Of a stretch of 64,000 bases of DNA, positions 1 through 11,469 are shown piece by piece. Position 1 is the stretch's first letter; each line of letters begins with the position of its first letter. Under the pieces are notes generated by a model, which was not told the DNA's origin, made no database searches, and saw nothing but the letters and a program-made list of their open reading frames with translations. Origin of the DNA: Kitasatospora sp. NBC_01266 (lineage in GTDB: Bacteria; Actinomycetota; Actinomycetes; Streptomycetales; Streptomycetaceae); the NCBI RefSeq assembly GCF_036242395.1, contig NZ_CP108458.1:5022001-5086000 (forward strand), in the 5' to 3' direction. The position numbers and the translations under genes were made by a program.

Positions 1-438
1 CTCCTCGCCCAGCGGCGCCACCTGGCTGTCCAGCGCGCGCGAGAGGTCGGCCAGGGTGCGCGGCAGGTGCAGTCCGCAGAGCGGGTCGAGCAGGAACGGG
101 GTGCGGGCCAGCTCGCGGCCGGCGCCCGCCAGGTCGAAGGAGAGCCCGCCGAACTCGGCCCAGGCCTCGATCGCGGCCGGGAAGACCACGTGCGGGACAC
201 CGTCGGGGGCGGGCCGACCGAGCAGCTGGTCGGCCCACTGCTCGGCGCGCCGGATCTCCCAGCGGCCCGGGTGCCAGCCGGCCTGCTTGAGGGCGGCGGC
301 GACCTCGGCGGGGAACCGGGGCTGGGAACGGACCGGGCTCGCGGTTGTGGAGCTGAGCGGATTCAGGGGGTACTCCGGGCTCGGGGGACAGGGACCTGAG
401 GCCGGGTCAGGCCTGGGCTCGGGGACCGACCTCGACAC
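1..438 (-). CDS. SUKH-3 domain immunity-like protein (3' end outside window)
   Basis: The reverse strand encodes a protein with RFPAEVAAALKQAGW, HVVFPAAIEAWAEFGG and DPLCGLHLPRTLADL, the pattern of Streptomyces SUKH-3 domain proteins. SUKH (SMI1/KNR4) domains typically bind and neutralise nuclease or deaminase toxins. The C-terminus lies beyond base 1. The start is uncertain: the first in-frame GTG at 438 has no clear ribosome site and would overlap the upstream deaminase gene by about 30 bases. The conserved part begins near base 330, so a later start (for example CTG near 367) is possible. It follows the YwqJ-like deaminase in the same orientation, probably co-transcribed, which suggests it is that enzyme's partner. 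The family call is fairly sure. The toxin/antitoxin role is inferred from the family. Confidence 0.8.
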   Translation of the reverse strand, partial: MSRSVPEPRPDPASGPCPPSPEYPLNPLSSTTASPVRSQPRFPAEVAAALKQAGWHPGRWEIRRAEQWADQLLGRPAPDGVPHVVFPAAIEAWAEFGGLSFDLAGAGRELARTPFLLDPLCGLHLPRTLADLSRALDSQVAPLGEE

Positions 439-868
439 TCTGCACGGTGAAGTGCTCGAGCAGCGGCGCGCAGGAGCGGCAGGGCGGTGCGTGGGTGCCG
501 TGGGCCGGATCGTCCTGCTCGCGGATCCGCACCGTGGTCAGCTTGGCGCCCTTCAGCGCCTTGCGGGCGTCGTGCAGGCTCAGCGGCTTCTTCGCGGCGC
601 GCTTGGAGCGGCTGGTGTCCACCGTGCCGAGGTAGTTGGAGAGCAGCACCGCCTCCGGGCAGCGCCCGGCGAACCGCTCCCGGTGCTCCAGCGGCAGCCG
701 GGCCAGGAACTCGCCGACCAGCGGGTGCAACTCGGGCTCCTGGTCGGCCTTGCGCCCGGCCAGCGTGTGCACCTCGCCGCCGCGCAGCGAGAGGGCGGCG
801 GCCACGGCGGGCAGCAGGCTGTCCCGGTGGTGGCGCAGCAGTGGCGCGGTCGGCGCGCTGTGGTCCAC
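407..868 (-). CDS. YwqJ-related putative deaminase
   Basis: A 153-residue protein with a GTG start at 868 behind a strong ribosome site (GGGAGGAG). Two zinc-deaminase signatures are visible: a CxE element (RCPEAVLLS, about residue 70) and PPCRSC (about residue 130), the PCxxC half of the site. In toxin-type deaminases these coordinate zinc and activate water to deaminate a base in a nucleotide or nucleic acid. It has no signal peptide, secretion leader or RHS/WXG repeat, so it looks cytoplasmic, unlike secreted polymorphic toxins. It overlaps or abuts the SUKH-3 gene downstream and is divergent from the WHH/SUKH gene. The substrate cannot be told from sequence. Confidence 0.82.
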   Translation of the reverse strand: MDHSAPTAPLLRHHRDSLLPAVAAALSLRGGEVHTLAGRKADQEPELHPLVGEFLARLPLEHRERFAGRCPEAVLLSNYLGTVDTSRSKRAAKKPLSLHDARKALKGAKLTTVRIREQDDPAHGTHAPPCRSCAPLLEHFTVQSVEVGPRAQA

Positions 869-1100
869 GACTGCTCCTCCCTGGTCGGCAGCGGGCTCGG
901 GGCCAGCCTGCCAAACGTTTCGGACAGTGGATCACCCGGGGGTCCGGCAGATGTCCTGATGGGCCATCAGGTTCACGGATAATTCACAAACTGTGGGTGT
1001 GGATCCGGTTTTCCCGGGGCGGCCGGGCCAGCGGACCAGTCGAAGCCCTGACCCCATACCCTGGTGGCTAGCTACATCGGCTTCAGCAGGGGGCACCCAG

Positions 1101-2102
1101 ATGACGACAGGTCGGCCCGGCACCGCTGCCGCGCCCAACGCGGCCTACGCGGGACAGGTGGTCCACTTTCCCGACCCGGTGCGAGCCGCCAAGTACCCCG
1201 CGGGGGTGCGGGTGGACGCCCAGGGGTACCCGGACTTCGGTCCGTACGCCAAGGCCGCCGCCGAGGTCGCCGATCCGCCGGCGGGTTTCGGCGTGGACGA
1301 GCTGCGGCTGACCGACTACGTCTCGGCCAATGCGGCGCTGTTCAGCCAGGGGCACGAGCTGTGGGCCGATCAGGAGGCCGCCGTGGCCACCCCGGTCGGC
1401 TGGACCTGGCACCACGCGGTCGGCCGGGCGGCGCCCGGCTGGCGGCGGATGGAGCTGGTCCCGGTCGAGGTCAAGGCGCTGCTGCGGCACCACGGCGGCC
1501 TGGTCCTGTCGCCCGCCGACCACTCGCGGCGCGGCACCCGGCCGCTGCAGGAGAGCCAGGCCGTGCACTTCTCGCTCTCCAGGGAGGGCGACACCGCGCT
1601 GAGCGTCAGTGAGGACCTGGTGCAGGCCGCCGAGGAGAAGCTCGGCTACCGGCTGCCCGGCCCCTACCGGGGCTTCCTCAAGCTGGCCGGCGGTCACGCC
1701 CCGGTGGGCGTGGCGCTGGACACCGAGCTCGGCCTGCTGCTCGACCAGCCGTTCCTGACCCTCTGCGAGGAGTACGGGGTCGAGGACCTGGTCTACGCCA
1801 ACAAGTGCCTGCGCGATCATCTGACCAAGGACTACCTGGGCATCGCGTACGCCCAGGGCGGCATCATCGCGCTCAAGGTGCGCGGCGAGGACCTCGGGTC
1901 GGTCTGGTTCTGCCTCTACGACGACGCCCGCGACACCGGCGGGCCGGAGGAGCCGGCCGACCGGGTGCGGCGGCTGCTGCTGCGCTGCGGCGACACCTTC
2001 GACGACTTCCTGCTCCGGCTGGCCGGCAGTCCGCCGGAGCTGGAGACGGTGGCGGAGCTGATGGTGGACGGCGGGTTCGCCCGCGCGGTGCCGGTGTCGT
2101 GA
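1101..2102 (+). CDS. WHH-type nuclease domain fused to SMI1/KNR4 (SUKH) domain
   Basis: A 333-residue protein. I prefer the ATG at 1101 over an upstream in-frame start at 993 because the recognisable protein begins there. The N-terminal half contains GWTWHH at residues 101-105, followed by RMELVPVEVKALLRHHGG. This W-H-H plus H..HxGG pattern marks the WHH branch of HNH/Endonuclease VII toxin nucleases. The C-terminal half (about residues 170-330) has LGYRLPGPYRGFLKLAGG and a FDDFLLRL ending, typical of SMI1/KNR4 immunity domains. Toxin-like and immunity-like domains thus sit in one cytoplasmic chain with no secretion signal. It is divergent from the deaminase pair and followed 67 bases later by the SUKH-4/deaminase gene. 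The SUKH call is firm. The WHH call rests on the motif alone. Confidence 0.78.
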   Translation: MTTGRPGTAAAPNAAYAGQVVHFPDPVRAAKYPAGVRVDAQGYPDFGPYAKAAAEVADPPAGFGVDELRLTDYVSANAALFSQGHELWADQEAAVATPVGWTWHHAVGRAAPGWRRMELVPVEVKALLRHHGGLVLSPADHSRRGTRPLQESQAVHFSLSREGDTALSVSEDLVQAAEEKLGYRLPGPYRGFLKLAGGHAPVGVALDTELGLLLDQPFLTLCEEYGVEDLVYANKCLRDHLTKDYLGIAYAQGGIIALKVRGEDLGSVWFCLYDDARDTGGPEEPADRVRRLLLRCGDTFDDFLLRLAGSPPELETVAELMVDGGFARAVPVS

Positions 2103-2169
2103 GACGCGCGGCGAGCGGTACCGGCAGGGGAATGACGGCGGTGGCACAGAAGGCGGAGGCGGTCCCGGC

Positions 2170-4773
2170 ATGATGACGTACGCGCAGGCGCAGGACCTGG
2201 CGGCGGAGTGGATCAACGGCGGGGTGCCGCACTTCCAGCAGCGCGAGGTGCGGGTGCGGGAGTTCGACCTCGGGTTCGTCTGCTGGGCGGAGGACCGGGA
2301 CGGCGGGCCCTCCTCGGACGGCGGGGCGGTCAAGCTGGTGATCGCCCGGGACACCGGGGCGAGCACGCTCTGGCCCGCGCTGCCGGTCAACGAGGTGGTC
2401 CGGCGCTACGAGGAGGCCTACGGGCGGCCCGCCGGGGCGACCCCGTCCGGGCTGGCCAAGCCGCTGCCCGGACCGGTCGAGGCGACCTCCTTCCTGCTCA
2501 GCCCGCCGCAGTGGGTGCTGGACGCCGGAGCGGCGGCGCTCGCGGCCGAGGCCGAGCAGCTGGGCCAGGCGCCGGTGGCCGCCGCGCCCACGACGCCCAC
2601 GCCATCGACGATTCCCGCGCCGGCCACGACGCCTGCGCCCTCGACGACGCCCACGCCCTCGACGATTCCCGCGCCCGCCACGGCGCCCGAGCCCGCCCGG
2701 CTGACCGCGCCGCCGATCTCCGACCGGCCGGCCGGGGACGGGCCCACCATGCTCGCCCCGCCGCCCTGGGAGCTGGCGGAGCACGGCGAGGAGCCGGACG
2801 CCGCCCCGCGGACCCCGCCGGAGGCGCGCACGGTCCGGATGCCACCGCCGACCGAGCCGCCGGTCGCCGACCAGCCGCCGGTCGCCGACCAGCCGCCAGT
2901 CGCCGACCAGCCGCCGGCGCCGCCCGCGTTCCCGGAGCCGCCCGCCACGCCGGTGGGCTGGAACCCGCCGCCCTTCCCGGTCCGCGCTCAGCCGGCCGAG
3001 GTGCCCCCCGCGCCGCCGGTCACCCCGCCGGCCCCGGCCACGCCGGTGGGCGGGTACGCGCCGACCATGCTCTCCGCCGACGGTCCGCCCGGTCTGCTGG
3101 GCCTGACCGGGGCGCCGACCCCGGCGCCGTCGCCGGTTGCCCCGTCGCCCGTCGCCCCGCCGCCGGCCCCCGGGCCCGAGCAGGGGCAGGGTCAGGGCCA
3201 GGGTCAGGGCGTCGCGTACGCGCCGACCATGCTCTCCACCGATGGCCCGCCCGGTCTGCTGGGTCTGCCCGGCGCGCCCGGCACCCCTGGCGCGCCGGTG
3301 CCGCCGCCCGCCGTGGGGGGCCGCGGCGGGAGCGTCCCGCCGCCGCCCCCGCCGGTCGCCCTGCGGCACGGAGCCGCCCAGGGCGGCGCGCCCGTGCCGC
3401 CGCCCGCGGTCGGTGGCCGCGGCGCGAGCTCCCCGCCCCCGCCGCCGCCCGGCGGGCTGCTGCACGCGGGTGGCAGCGGCGCCGAGCCGCACGCCACCCC
3501 GGGGGGCCGGGGCGCCGGCAGCACGCCGCCGCCTCCGCCGCCCAGCGGTCTGCGGGGCGCGCCCGAAGCCGATGAGCTGGCCTCCGCCGCGACCAGCAAG
3601 GCGGCCAGGCCGCAGCGCCCGGGTGCGGAGGGCGCCCCGCAGCAGGGCGCCGGTGTCGCGCAGGCCGCGACCCAGCTGGCCTCGGCCGTGCCGGGCGGCG
3701 GTCCCGGCCTGCCCGGCGCCGCCGCGCCGGTCCCCGGGTTGCCGCCGCAGGGCGCCCCGGTCCCGCCGGGTGTGCCCACCGTCGGGCCCGGCTACCTGGC
3801 CGTGCTCAGCTACCGCGCCCCGGACGGCTCCGAGCAGAAGGTGATGCAGCGCAGCGAGCCCGGCACGCCGCACCCGGAGTGGAAGATCCTCCAGGAGCTG
3901 CGCCGCCTCGGCGTGCCCGCCGAGCAGGTACTGGAGCTGTACACCGAGCTGGAGTGCTGCGACCTGCCGGGCGGCTACTGCGCCCGGCTGGTCGCCTCCT
4001 CCTGGCCGAACGTCCGGATCACCCACACGGCCGCGTACGGGCGCGAGCAGCAGGCCCGGCAGGCGGGCATGGCCCACCTGCTCAACCACCTGGACGAGCT
4101 GCACCAGCTGGCGGCGGGCCCGCGTCGGCCGCGCCCGCTGCGGGTGCCGCTGCCCGCGCCCGGGACGCTGCCGCCCCGGCCGCCGGTGCCGCCGCAGCAG
4201 CTCGGGGCCGAGCTCGCGCAGTTCTTCGGTCCGGGCGTCTTCCGCTACGAGCAGCGCGCGGTCGCAAGGGCGGGCGTGCCCGAGGTGGTCGCGCAGACCC
4301 TGGTCTGGGCGGGTCTGCCGACCAACTTCGGGCCGTTCTTCTGGGCGCACACCCCGGATAACCGGCCGATCCCGACGCTGGCCGAGCTGGCCGCCGAGCG
4401 CGGCCGGCCGGCCGGGCCCGACGCGGGCGGCTACCTGGTGCTCGGCAACGACTACGGCCGCCAGCTCTGTGTGCAGTACGGCACAGCGGCGGTGGTCGCG
4501 GTGGATCTTGATGGGGGAATCTCCCGCCCGGAGGGCGGGGGAGGAACCGGGGAGGCCCCGCGCTTCGTCAACAGTGGTGTGCCGGAGTTCGTCCGGTCGC
4601 TCGCCCTGCTCGGTCGGATGTGGCCGCTGCGTTACGGACTGACCCCGGATCAGGCCGGGCGCTGGACCGCGGACTTCCAGGCCGAGCTGGCCGGGCTCGA
4701 CCCGGCGGCCCTCCAGGCACCCGACACCTGGTGGGCGGTCCTCCTGGAGCAGTTCTGGGACGGCCTGCTCTAG
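2170..4773 (+). CDS. Multidomain protein: Imm35/YrhB-like, Pro-rich linker, nucleotide deaminase-like, SUKH-4
   Basis: An 867-residue protein, start ATG 2170 (a second ATG follows at 2173) behind GGAGG. Residues 1-95 resemble YrhB/Imm35-type immunity domains (VREFDLGFVCWAED, ARDTGASTLWPALPV). Residues about 110-540 are an extremely Pro/Ala/Gly-rich linker with internal repeats: three VADQPP units, two APTMLS-DGPPGLLGL blocks and poly-Pro tracts. Residues about 540-640 have HPEWKIL and ELECCDLPGGYC, the HxE and Cys-rich halves of nucleic acid/nucleotide deaminases. Residues about 665-867 match SUKH-4 (YEQRAVARAGVPE, LPTNFGPFFW, GYLVLGNDYG, RFVNSGV, MWPLRYGL). No signal peptide. Inferred role: an intracellular deaminase held by its own immunity-type domains and tethered by a flexible linker. 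The substrate is unknown. Confidence 0.8.
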   Translation: MMTYAQAQDLAAEWINGGVPHFQQREVRVREFDLGFVCWAEDRDGGPSSDGGAVKLVIARDTGASTLWPALPVNEVVRRYEEAYGRPAGATPSGLAKPLPGPVEATSFLLSPPQWVLDAGAAALAAEAEQLGQAPVAAAPTTPTPSTIPAPATTPAPSTTPTPSTIPAPATAPEPARLTAPPISDRPAGDGPTMLAPPPWELAEHGEEPDAAPRTPPEARTVRMPPPTEPPVADQPPVADQPPVADQPPAPPAFPEPPATPVGWNPPPFPVRAQPAEVPPAPPVTPPAPATPVGGYAPTMLSADGPPGLLGLTGAPTPAPSPVAPSPVAPPPAPGPEQGQGQGQGQGVAYAPTMLSTDGPPGLLGLPGAPGTPGAPVPPPAVGGRGGSVPPPPPPVALRHGAAQGGAPVPPPAVGGRGASSPPPPPPGGLLHAGGSGAEPHATPGGRGAGSTPPPPPPSGLRGAPEADELASAATSKAARPQRPGAEGAPQQGAGVAQAATQLASAVPGGGPGLPGAAAPVPGLPPQGAPVPPGVPTVGPGYLAVLSYRAPDGSEQKVMQRSEPGTPHPEWKILQELRRLGVPAEQVLELYTELECCDLPGGYCARLVASSWPNVRITHTAAYGREQQARQAGMAHLLNHLDELHQLAAGPRRPRPLRVPLPAPGTLPPRPPVPPQQLGAELAQFFGPGVFRYEQRAVARAGVPEVVAQTLVWAGLPTNFGPFFWAHTPDNRPIPTLAELAAERGRPAGPDAGGYLVLGNDYGRQLCVQYGTAAVVAVDLDGGISRPEGGGGTGEAPRFVNSGVPEFVRSLALLGRMWPLRYGLTPDQAGRWTADFQAELAGLDPAALQAPDTWWAVLLEQFWDGLL
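2850..3560 (+). repeat. Repeat-rich Pro linker in the SUKH-4/deaminase gene
   Basis: This coding stretch is built of short degenerate repeats: three copies of a VADQPP hexapeptide near 2868-2915, two copies of an APTMLS(A/T)DGPPGLLGL block at about 3058-3110 and 3220-3275, QG dipeptides at 3181-3210, and three PPPAVGGRG/poly-Pro units at 3300-3540. Such tracts usually form disordered, length-variable linkers. Confidence 0.75.
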
Positions 4774-4788
4774 CCGCCCGGCGGCTGG

Positions 4789-4822
4789 GGCCGGGGCAGC
4801 ACCGGTGGGTGCGGCCCCGGCC
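4789..4822 (+). terminator. Hairpin after SUKH-4/deaminase gene
   Basis: A 9-base GC stem (GGCCGGGGC / GCCCCGGCC) lies just past the stop codon at 4773, separating this gene from the DivIVA-like gene. There is no T-tract, as usual in high-GC actinomycetes. Confidence 0.45.
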
Positions 4823-4838
4823 GGCGGTGTCGCTTCCT

Positions 4839-4867
4839 TTGGCTTTCCGAACGATCTGCGCAAAATA
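4839..4867 (+). promoter_or_regulatory. Candidate promoter of the DivIVA-like gene
   Basis: TTGGCT at 4839-4844 and AAAATA at 4862-4867 are spaced by 17 bases in a locally AT-richer stretch about 85 bases upstream of the start. This fits a housekeeping-sigma promoter. Read by eye only. Confidence 0.4.
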
Positions 4868-4951
4868 GGTCAAGAAGACCGCAGGTACCGAGCACCTGAT
4901 CGAGCCCAGCCAGGCACCGAGCCCAGCCGGCCACTGAGGGGAAGACAGTAG

Positions 4952-6313
4952 ATGAGCGACGCCATCCCGTCGTACGGCTTCACCGCTGCCCGGAAGGGTT
5001 ACGCGCCAGAGCAGGTCGACCGCGCGCTGGGGGCGCTGACCGCCCAGCGGGACCACGCCTGGCACCGGCTGAGCCAGCTCGGTGCCCAGATCCGTGAGCT
5101 GGAGACGGCCCTGGCCGCCGCCCGGCAGGCCGCCGCCGAGGCCCCCGAGCCCGACTACAGCACGCTCAGCGAGCAGGCCGGCGACCTGATGGCGATCGCC
5201 GAGAACGAGACCCGGCAGATCCGCGAGAAGGCCGAGCGGTTCAGCACGCAGACCCGCGACGCGGTGGCCGAGGCCGGCCGGACGCGGCAGAGCGAGGCCG
5301 CCGCCTACGCCACCGCCACCCGCGCCGAGGCCGACGAGGCCGCCCGCCGGACCGAGGTGAGCACCCGCGCCGCGGCCGAGAAGCTGCGCACCGACGCCGA
5401 ACAGGACGCGCGTGCCTGCCGGGACGCCGCCACCGCCGAGTCCGCCCGGATCCGGGTGGCCGCCGCCGAGGCGGGCGAGCGGGCCGAGGCCAAGCTGGCG
5501 GAGCTGCGCCGCGACGCCGACGAGCGGTTCGCCGCCGAGGAGGCCGCTGCCGCCGCCGAGGACGCCAAGATCTCGCTGGCCGCCGAGCACCGCCTCAAGG
5601 AGGCCGAGCAGCACCGGGAAACCACGCTCGGCGTGGTCAAGCAGATCGACACCGACGCCCAGGCCAAGGCCGACCAGCTGATCGAGACCGCCCGCCGCGA
5701 GGCCGAGCAGATCAACGCCCGCACGGCGGCCGAACGGGCCGAGTTCGACAAGCGGCTGGAGACGGTGCAGACGCACCTGGACCACATCAAGGGCACGCTG
5801 GCCTCGCTGACCGGCAAGGCGGTCGGGATGATCGAGCCGGGCCAGGTGCCCGCTGCCGCGCTGGCCGCTGCCGCGCCCGCCGCGCCCGCGCTCGACTCGG
5901 AGGCGGACACCGGTGAGGTGCCGCTGCCGGCCGCCCCCGAGGTGGCTGTCCCCGAGGCGGTCGCCGCCGACGCGCCGACCACCGTGCTGCGGATGCCCGC
6001 CGAGCTGTTCGAGGCCACGGTCGCCCAGCCCCAGATCGCCCAGCCGCAGCCCGCCCAGCCGCAGGTCGACCCGCGCACCGCCCTGCGCGCGGCGGGCGCC
6101 GCCCAGCCGCCGGTGCCGCCCCGCCCGGCCACCCCGCCGCCGGCCCCGCCGCAGGCGCCGAGCGACCCGGCGGCGGAGACCACGCTGATGCCCCGGATCG
6201 CGGGGGCGCCGCGCAACGCGGACGAGACCGCGGTCATCCCGAAGATCGTGATCATCGACGACGAGGTCGCCCTGGACTCGCTGCCCAACACGGTGGGACG
6301 TCGGCGGAGCTGA
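4952..6313 (+). CDS. DivIVA-like coiled-coil protein (often annotated cellulose-binding protein)
   Basis: A 453-residue protein, ATG 4952 with GAGGGGAAG upstream. The N-terminus (GFTAARKGYAPEQVDRALGAL) is a DivIVA-type membrane-targeting segment. Residues about 25-290 form a long Ala/Glu/Arg-rich coiled coil with heptad character, as in the Streptomyces DivIVA/Scy/FilP cytoskeletal families. The C-terminal 150 residues are Pro/Ala-rich and disordered. They carry several threonine-centred motifs (TTVLRMP, ETTLMPRI, ETAVIPKI). The name cellulose-binding protein is common for this family in Streptomyces genomes but I see no carbohydrate-binding domain. The likely role is a polar or filamentous scaffold. 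Its place beside the SUKH/deaminase gene and the similar Thr motifs there suggest a link, which is inference. Confidence 0.75.
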   Translation: MSDAIPSYGFTAARKGYAPEQVDRALGALTAQRDHAWHRLSQLGAQIRELETALAAARQAAAEAPEPDYSTLSEQAGDLMAIAENETRQIREKAERFSTQTRDAVAEAGRTRQSEAAAYATATRAEADEAARRTEVSTRAAAEKLRTDAEQDARACRDAATAESARIRVAAAEAGERAEAKLAELRRDADERFAAEEAAAAAEDAKISLAAEHRLKEAEQHRETTLGVVKQIDTDAQAKADQLIETARREAEQINARTAAERAEFDKRLETVQTHLDHIKGTLASLTGKAVGMIEPGQVPAAALAAAAPAAPALDSEADTGEVPLPAAPEVAVPEAVAADAPTTVLRMPAELFEATVAQPQIAQPQPAQPQVDPRTALRAAGAAQPPVPPRPATPPPAPPQAPSDPAAETTLMPRIAGAPRNADETAVIPKIVIIDDEVALDSLPNTVGRRRS

Positions 6314-6325
6314 CCTCGGGTGGGA

Positions 6326-6363
6326 CAGCCGCGGGCCCGGCCGATCGGCCGGGCCCGCGGCTG
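6326..6363 (+). terminator. Perfect 38-bp palindromic terminator
   Basis: A perfect inverted repeat (arms CAGCCGCGGGCCCGGCCGA and its complement) follows 12 bases after the stop of the DivIVA-like gene. It is a strong factor-independent terminator candidate. Confidence 0.8.
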
Positions 6364-6919
6364 ATCTGCCGCCAGGCGGCGGTGTCCGAGCGGGCGCGGC
6401 GGTGCGGGGCAGCCGACCGGAGCCGAGCGCTGCGACGGTTGGCGGCGGTGAAAGGGCCCGGGTGCTCACGGGCCGGGCTCCGGCCAGGACCCGTGGCGCC
6501 CTCCAGGAAAGGGCGCCACGACTCCCGACGGTCGGGCGGGTGCCCCCACCCAGGGTCACCCGGCCTCGCACCCCGACCCCCATCGGAGTGCGTTCGGCCC
6601 ACCAGTCCATCCCCCACGGTTGGAGCGGCGGGCACGGGATCCATCCTGCGCGCCGTCCATGGACTCCCAGTGACAGGAGTATGTCCACTTCTTGACAATC
6701 GGCCACTGTGTCCGAACGCCAGGTCATCACCGCCGCCGACGGTCATGTGCATGGCTGTGTCCGACTGCCCGCCCGCCCGCTCCGTCGTTGCCTCGGCGTA
6801 GGCTGGGAGCCTGACCCGGCCCCTGTGCACCGCGTGCCGGGCCCATCAAGCTGCCCGGCGGCAGGAGCAAGCTTCGCCACCGGGCGCTCCGCCTGGACGC
6901 AACGGGACGAAGAGACTCC
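6364..6919. other. Intergenic region upstream of mfd
   Basis: No convincing gene is seen in this stretch. A second hairpin (GTGGCGCCCT / AGGGCGCCAC) lies at about 6493-6519. TTGACA at 6692 lacks a good -10 partner. TAGGCT at 6800-6805 resembles a vegetative -10 box and could start an mfd transcript with a leader of about 110 bases. Confidence 0.5.
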
Positions 6920-10537
<3,618 letters not shown>

Positions 10538-10542
10538 TCCCC

Positions 10543-10582
10543 GGGCAGTTGGGCGGCGGAGCACGGCGCCGCCCAACTGCCC
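10543..10582 (+). terminator. Terminator after mfd
   Basis: A perfect 16-base stem (GGGCAGTTGGGCGGCG at 10543-10558, complement at 10567-10582) with an 8-base loop, starting 6 bases after the mfd stop. Confidence 0.8.
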
Positions 10583-10784
10583 GCCCGACTGCCCGCCCAG
10601 CGCCGCCGCTCGCGGGAGCGGCGCGTCAGTCCAACGGGCGCTCCGCAGAGCACTGCTGACGGTGGGTCAGCCGTGTTCGCCGTCACTCGTTCGGTGCAAC
10701 CTCCGGGCAACGGCCGTCCCGGCTCTCTATTCTCATGTCACGTCAGGAGCCAGTCGCCACCGCAGCCCCGCCCGGAGGCCCAGC

Positions 10785-11450
10785 GTGATCCGCAGCCACT
10801 CCCTCCGCCGCTCCGCCCAGCTCGCCCGCCGCCGGCTGCGCCGTGCGCTGCCCGCCGTCGGCGTGCTGCTCGCGGCGGCCGTGCTGACCGGTTGCGGGGG
10901 TCGGCCGGTGCAGGCCGGGGCGGCGGCGGTGGTCGGCCCCGACCGGATCACCGAGTCGGCGGTGCAGGCCCGGGTGGCCGAGTTCCGCGCGCAGGCGGCC
11001 CGGTTGCCGAGCGGGCAGTACCAGGAGCAGGCGGGGCTGGTGGGGGCGACCGTCTCCGGGATGATCTTCAGCGAGGTGGTCGAGCACGCGCTGGCCGAGC
11101 ACCGGCTGACCGTCAGCGACACCGAGATCGCCCAGGCGCGGGCCGACCAGGCACAGGCCTGGGGCGGCGAGGCGGGGCTGGAGCAGATGCTGCTGCTCAA
11201 GCACGCGGTGCCGGCCGGCGAGATCGACACCTTCCACCGCGAGCAGATCGGCCTGCAGAAGCTGGCCGCGCTGGGCGGGCAGCAGATCGGCACCACGGAG
11301 GGCAACAAGACGGTGCACCAGCTGCTGGCCGAGGCCGCCGGCGAGCTCAAGGTGACCGTCAACCCGCGCTACGGCAGCTGGGACGCGCAGCAGGCGGTGC
11401 TGGAGAGCCCGAGCGAGGAGTGGCTGCCGCAGTCGGGTGCCGCCGCCTGA
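10785..11450 (+). CDS. SurA N-terminal domain lipoprotein (extracytoplasmic chaperone-like)
   Basis: A 221-residue lipoprotein, GTG 10785 behind GGAGG. The N-terminus is Arg-rich, followed by a hydrophobic segment and the lipobox LTGC (about residues 33-36), so it should be a lipid-anchored protein outside the membrane. The mature part (GPDRITESAVQARVAEFRAQ, QLLAEAAGELKVTVNPRYG) matches the SurA/PrsA N-terminal chaperone fold. There is no parvulin prolyl-isomerase domain, so a chaperone rather than isomerase role is likely. This gene commonly sits between mfd and mazG in Streptomyces. Family assignment is good. Clients are unknown. Confidence 0.85.
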   Translation: MIRSHSLRRSAQLARRRLRRALPAVGVLLAAAVLTGCGGRPVQAGAAAVVGPDRITESAVQARVAEFRAQAARLPSGQYQEQAGLVGATVSGMIFSEVVEHALAEHRLTVSDTEIAQARADQAQAWGGEAGLEQMLLLKHAVPAGEIDTFHREQIGLQKLAALGGQQIGTTEGNKTVHQLLAEAAGELKVTVNPRYGSWDAQQAVLESPSEEWLPQSGAAA

Positions 11451-11454
11451 GCGG

Positions 11455-11469
11455 TAGGTTCGAGGGGTG
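11455..11469 (+). promoter_or_regulatory. -10 box for leaderless mazG
   Basis: TAGGTT at 11455-11460 ends six bases before the GTG at 11467, with no ribosome site between, so transcription probably begins at the start codon. Confidence 0.55.

Noticed and set aside
1873-4863. 996-aa minus-strand frame opposite the SUKH-4/deaminase gene
   Set aside because: Arg/Gly-rich mirror of a Pro-rich gene, with no recognisable motifs. Long antisense frames are expected at this GC content.
6692-6697. TTGACA as a -35 box for mfd
   Set aside because: No acceptable -10 sequence at 16-19 bases, and it lies more than 220 bases from the start.
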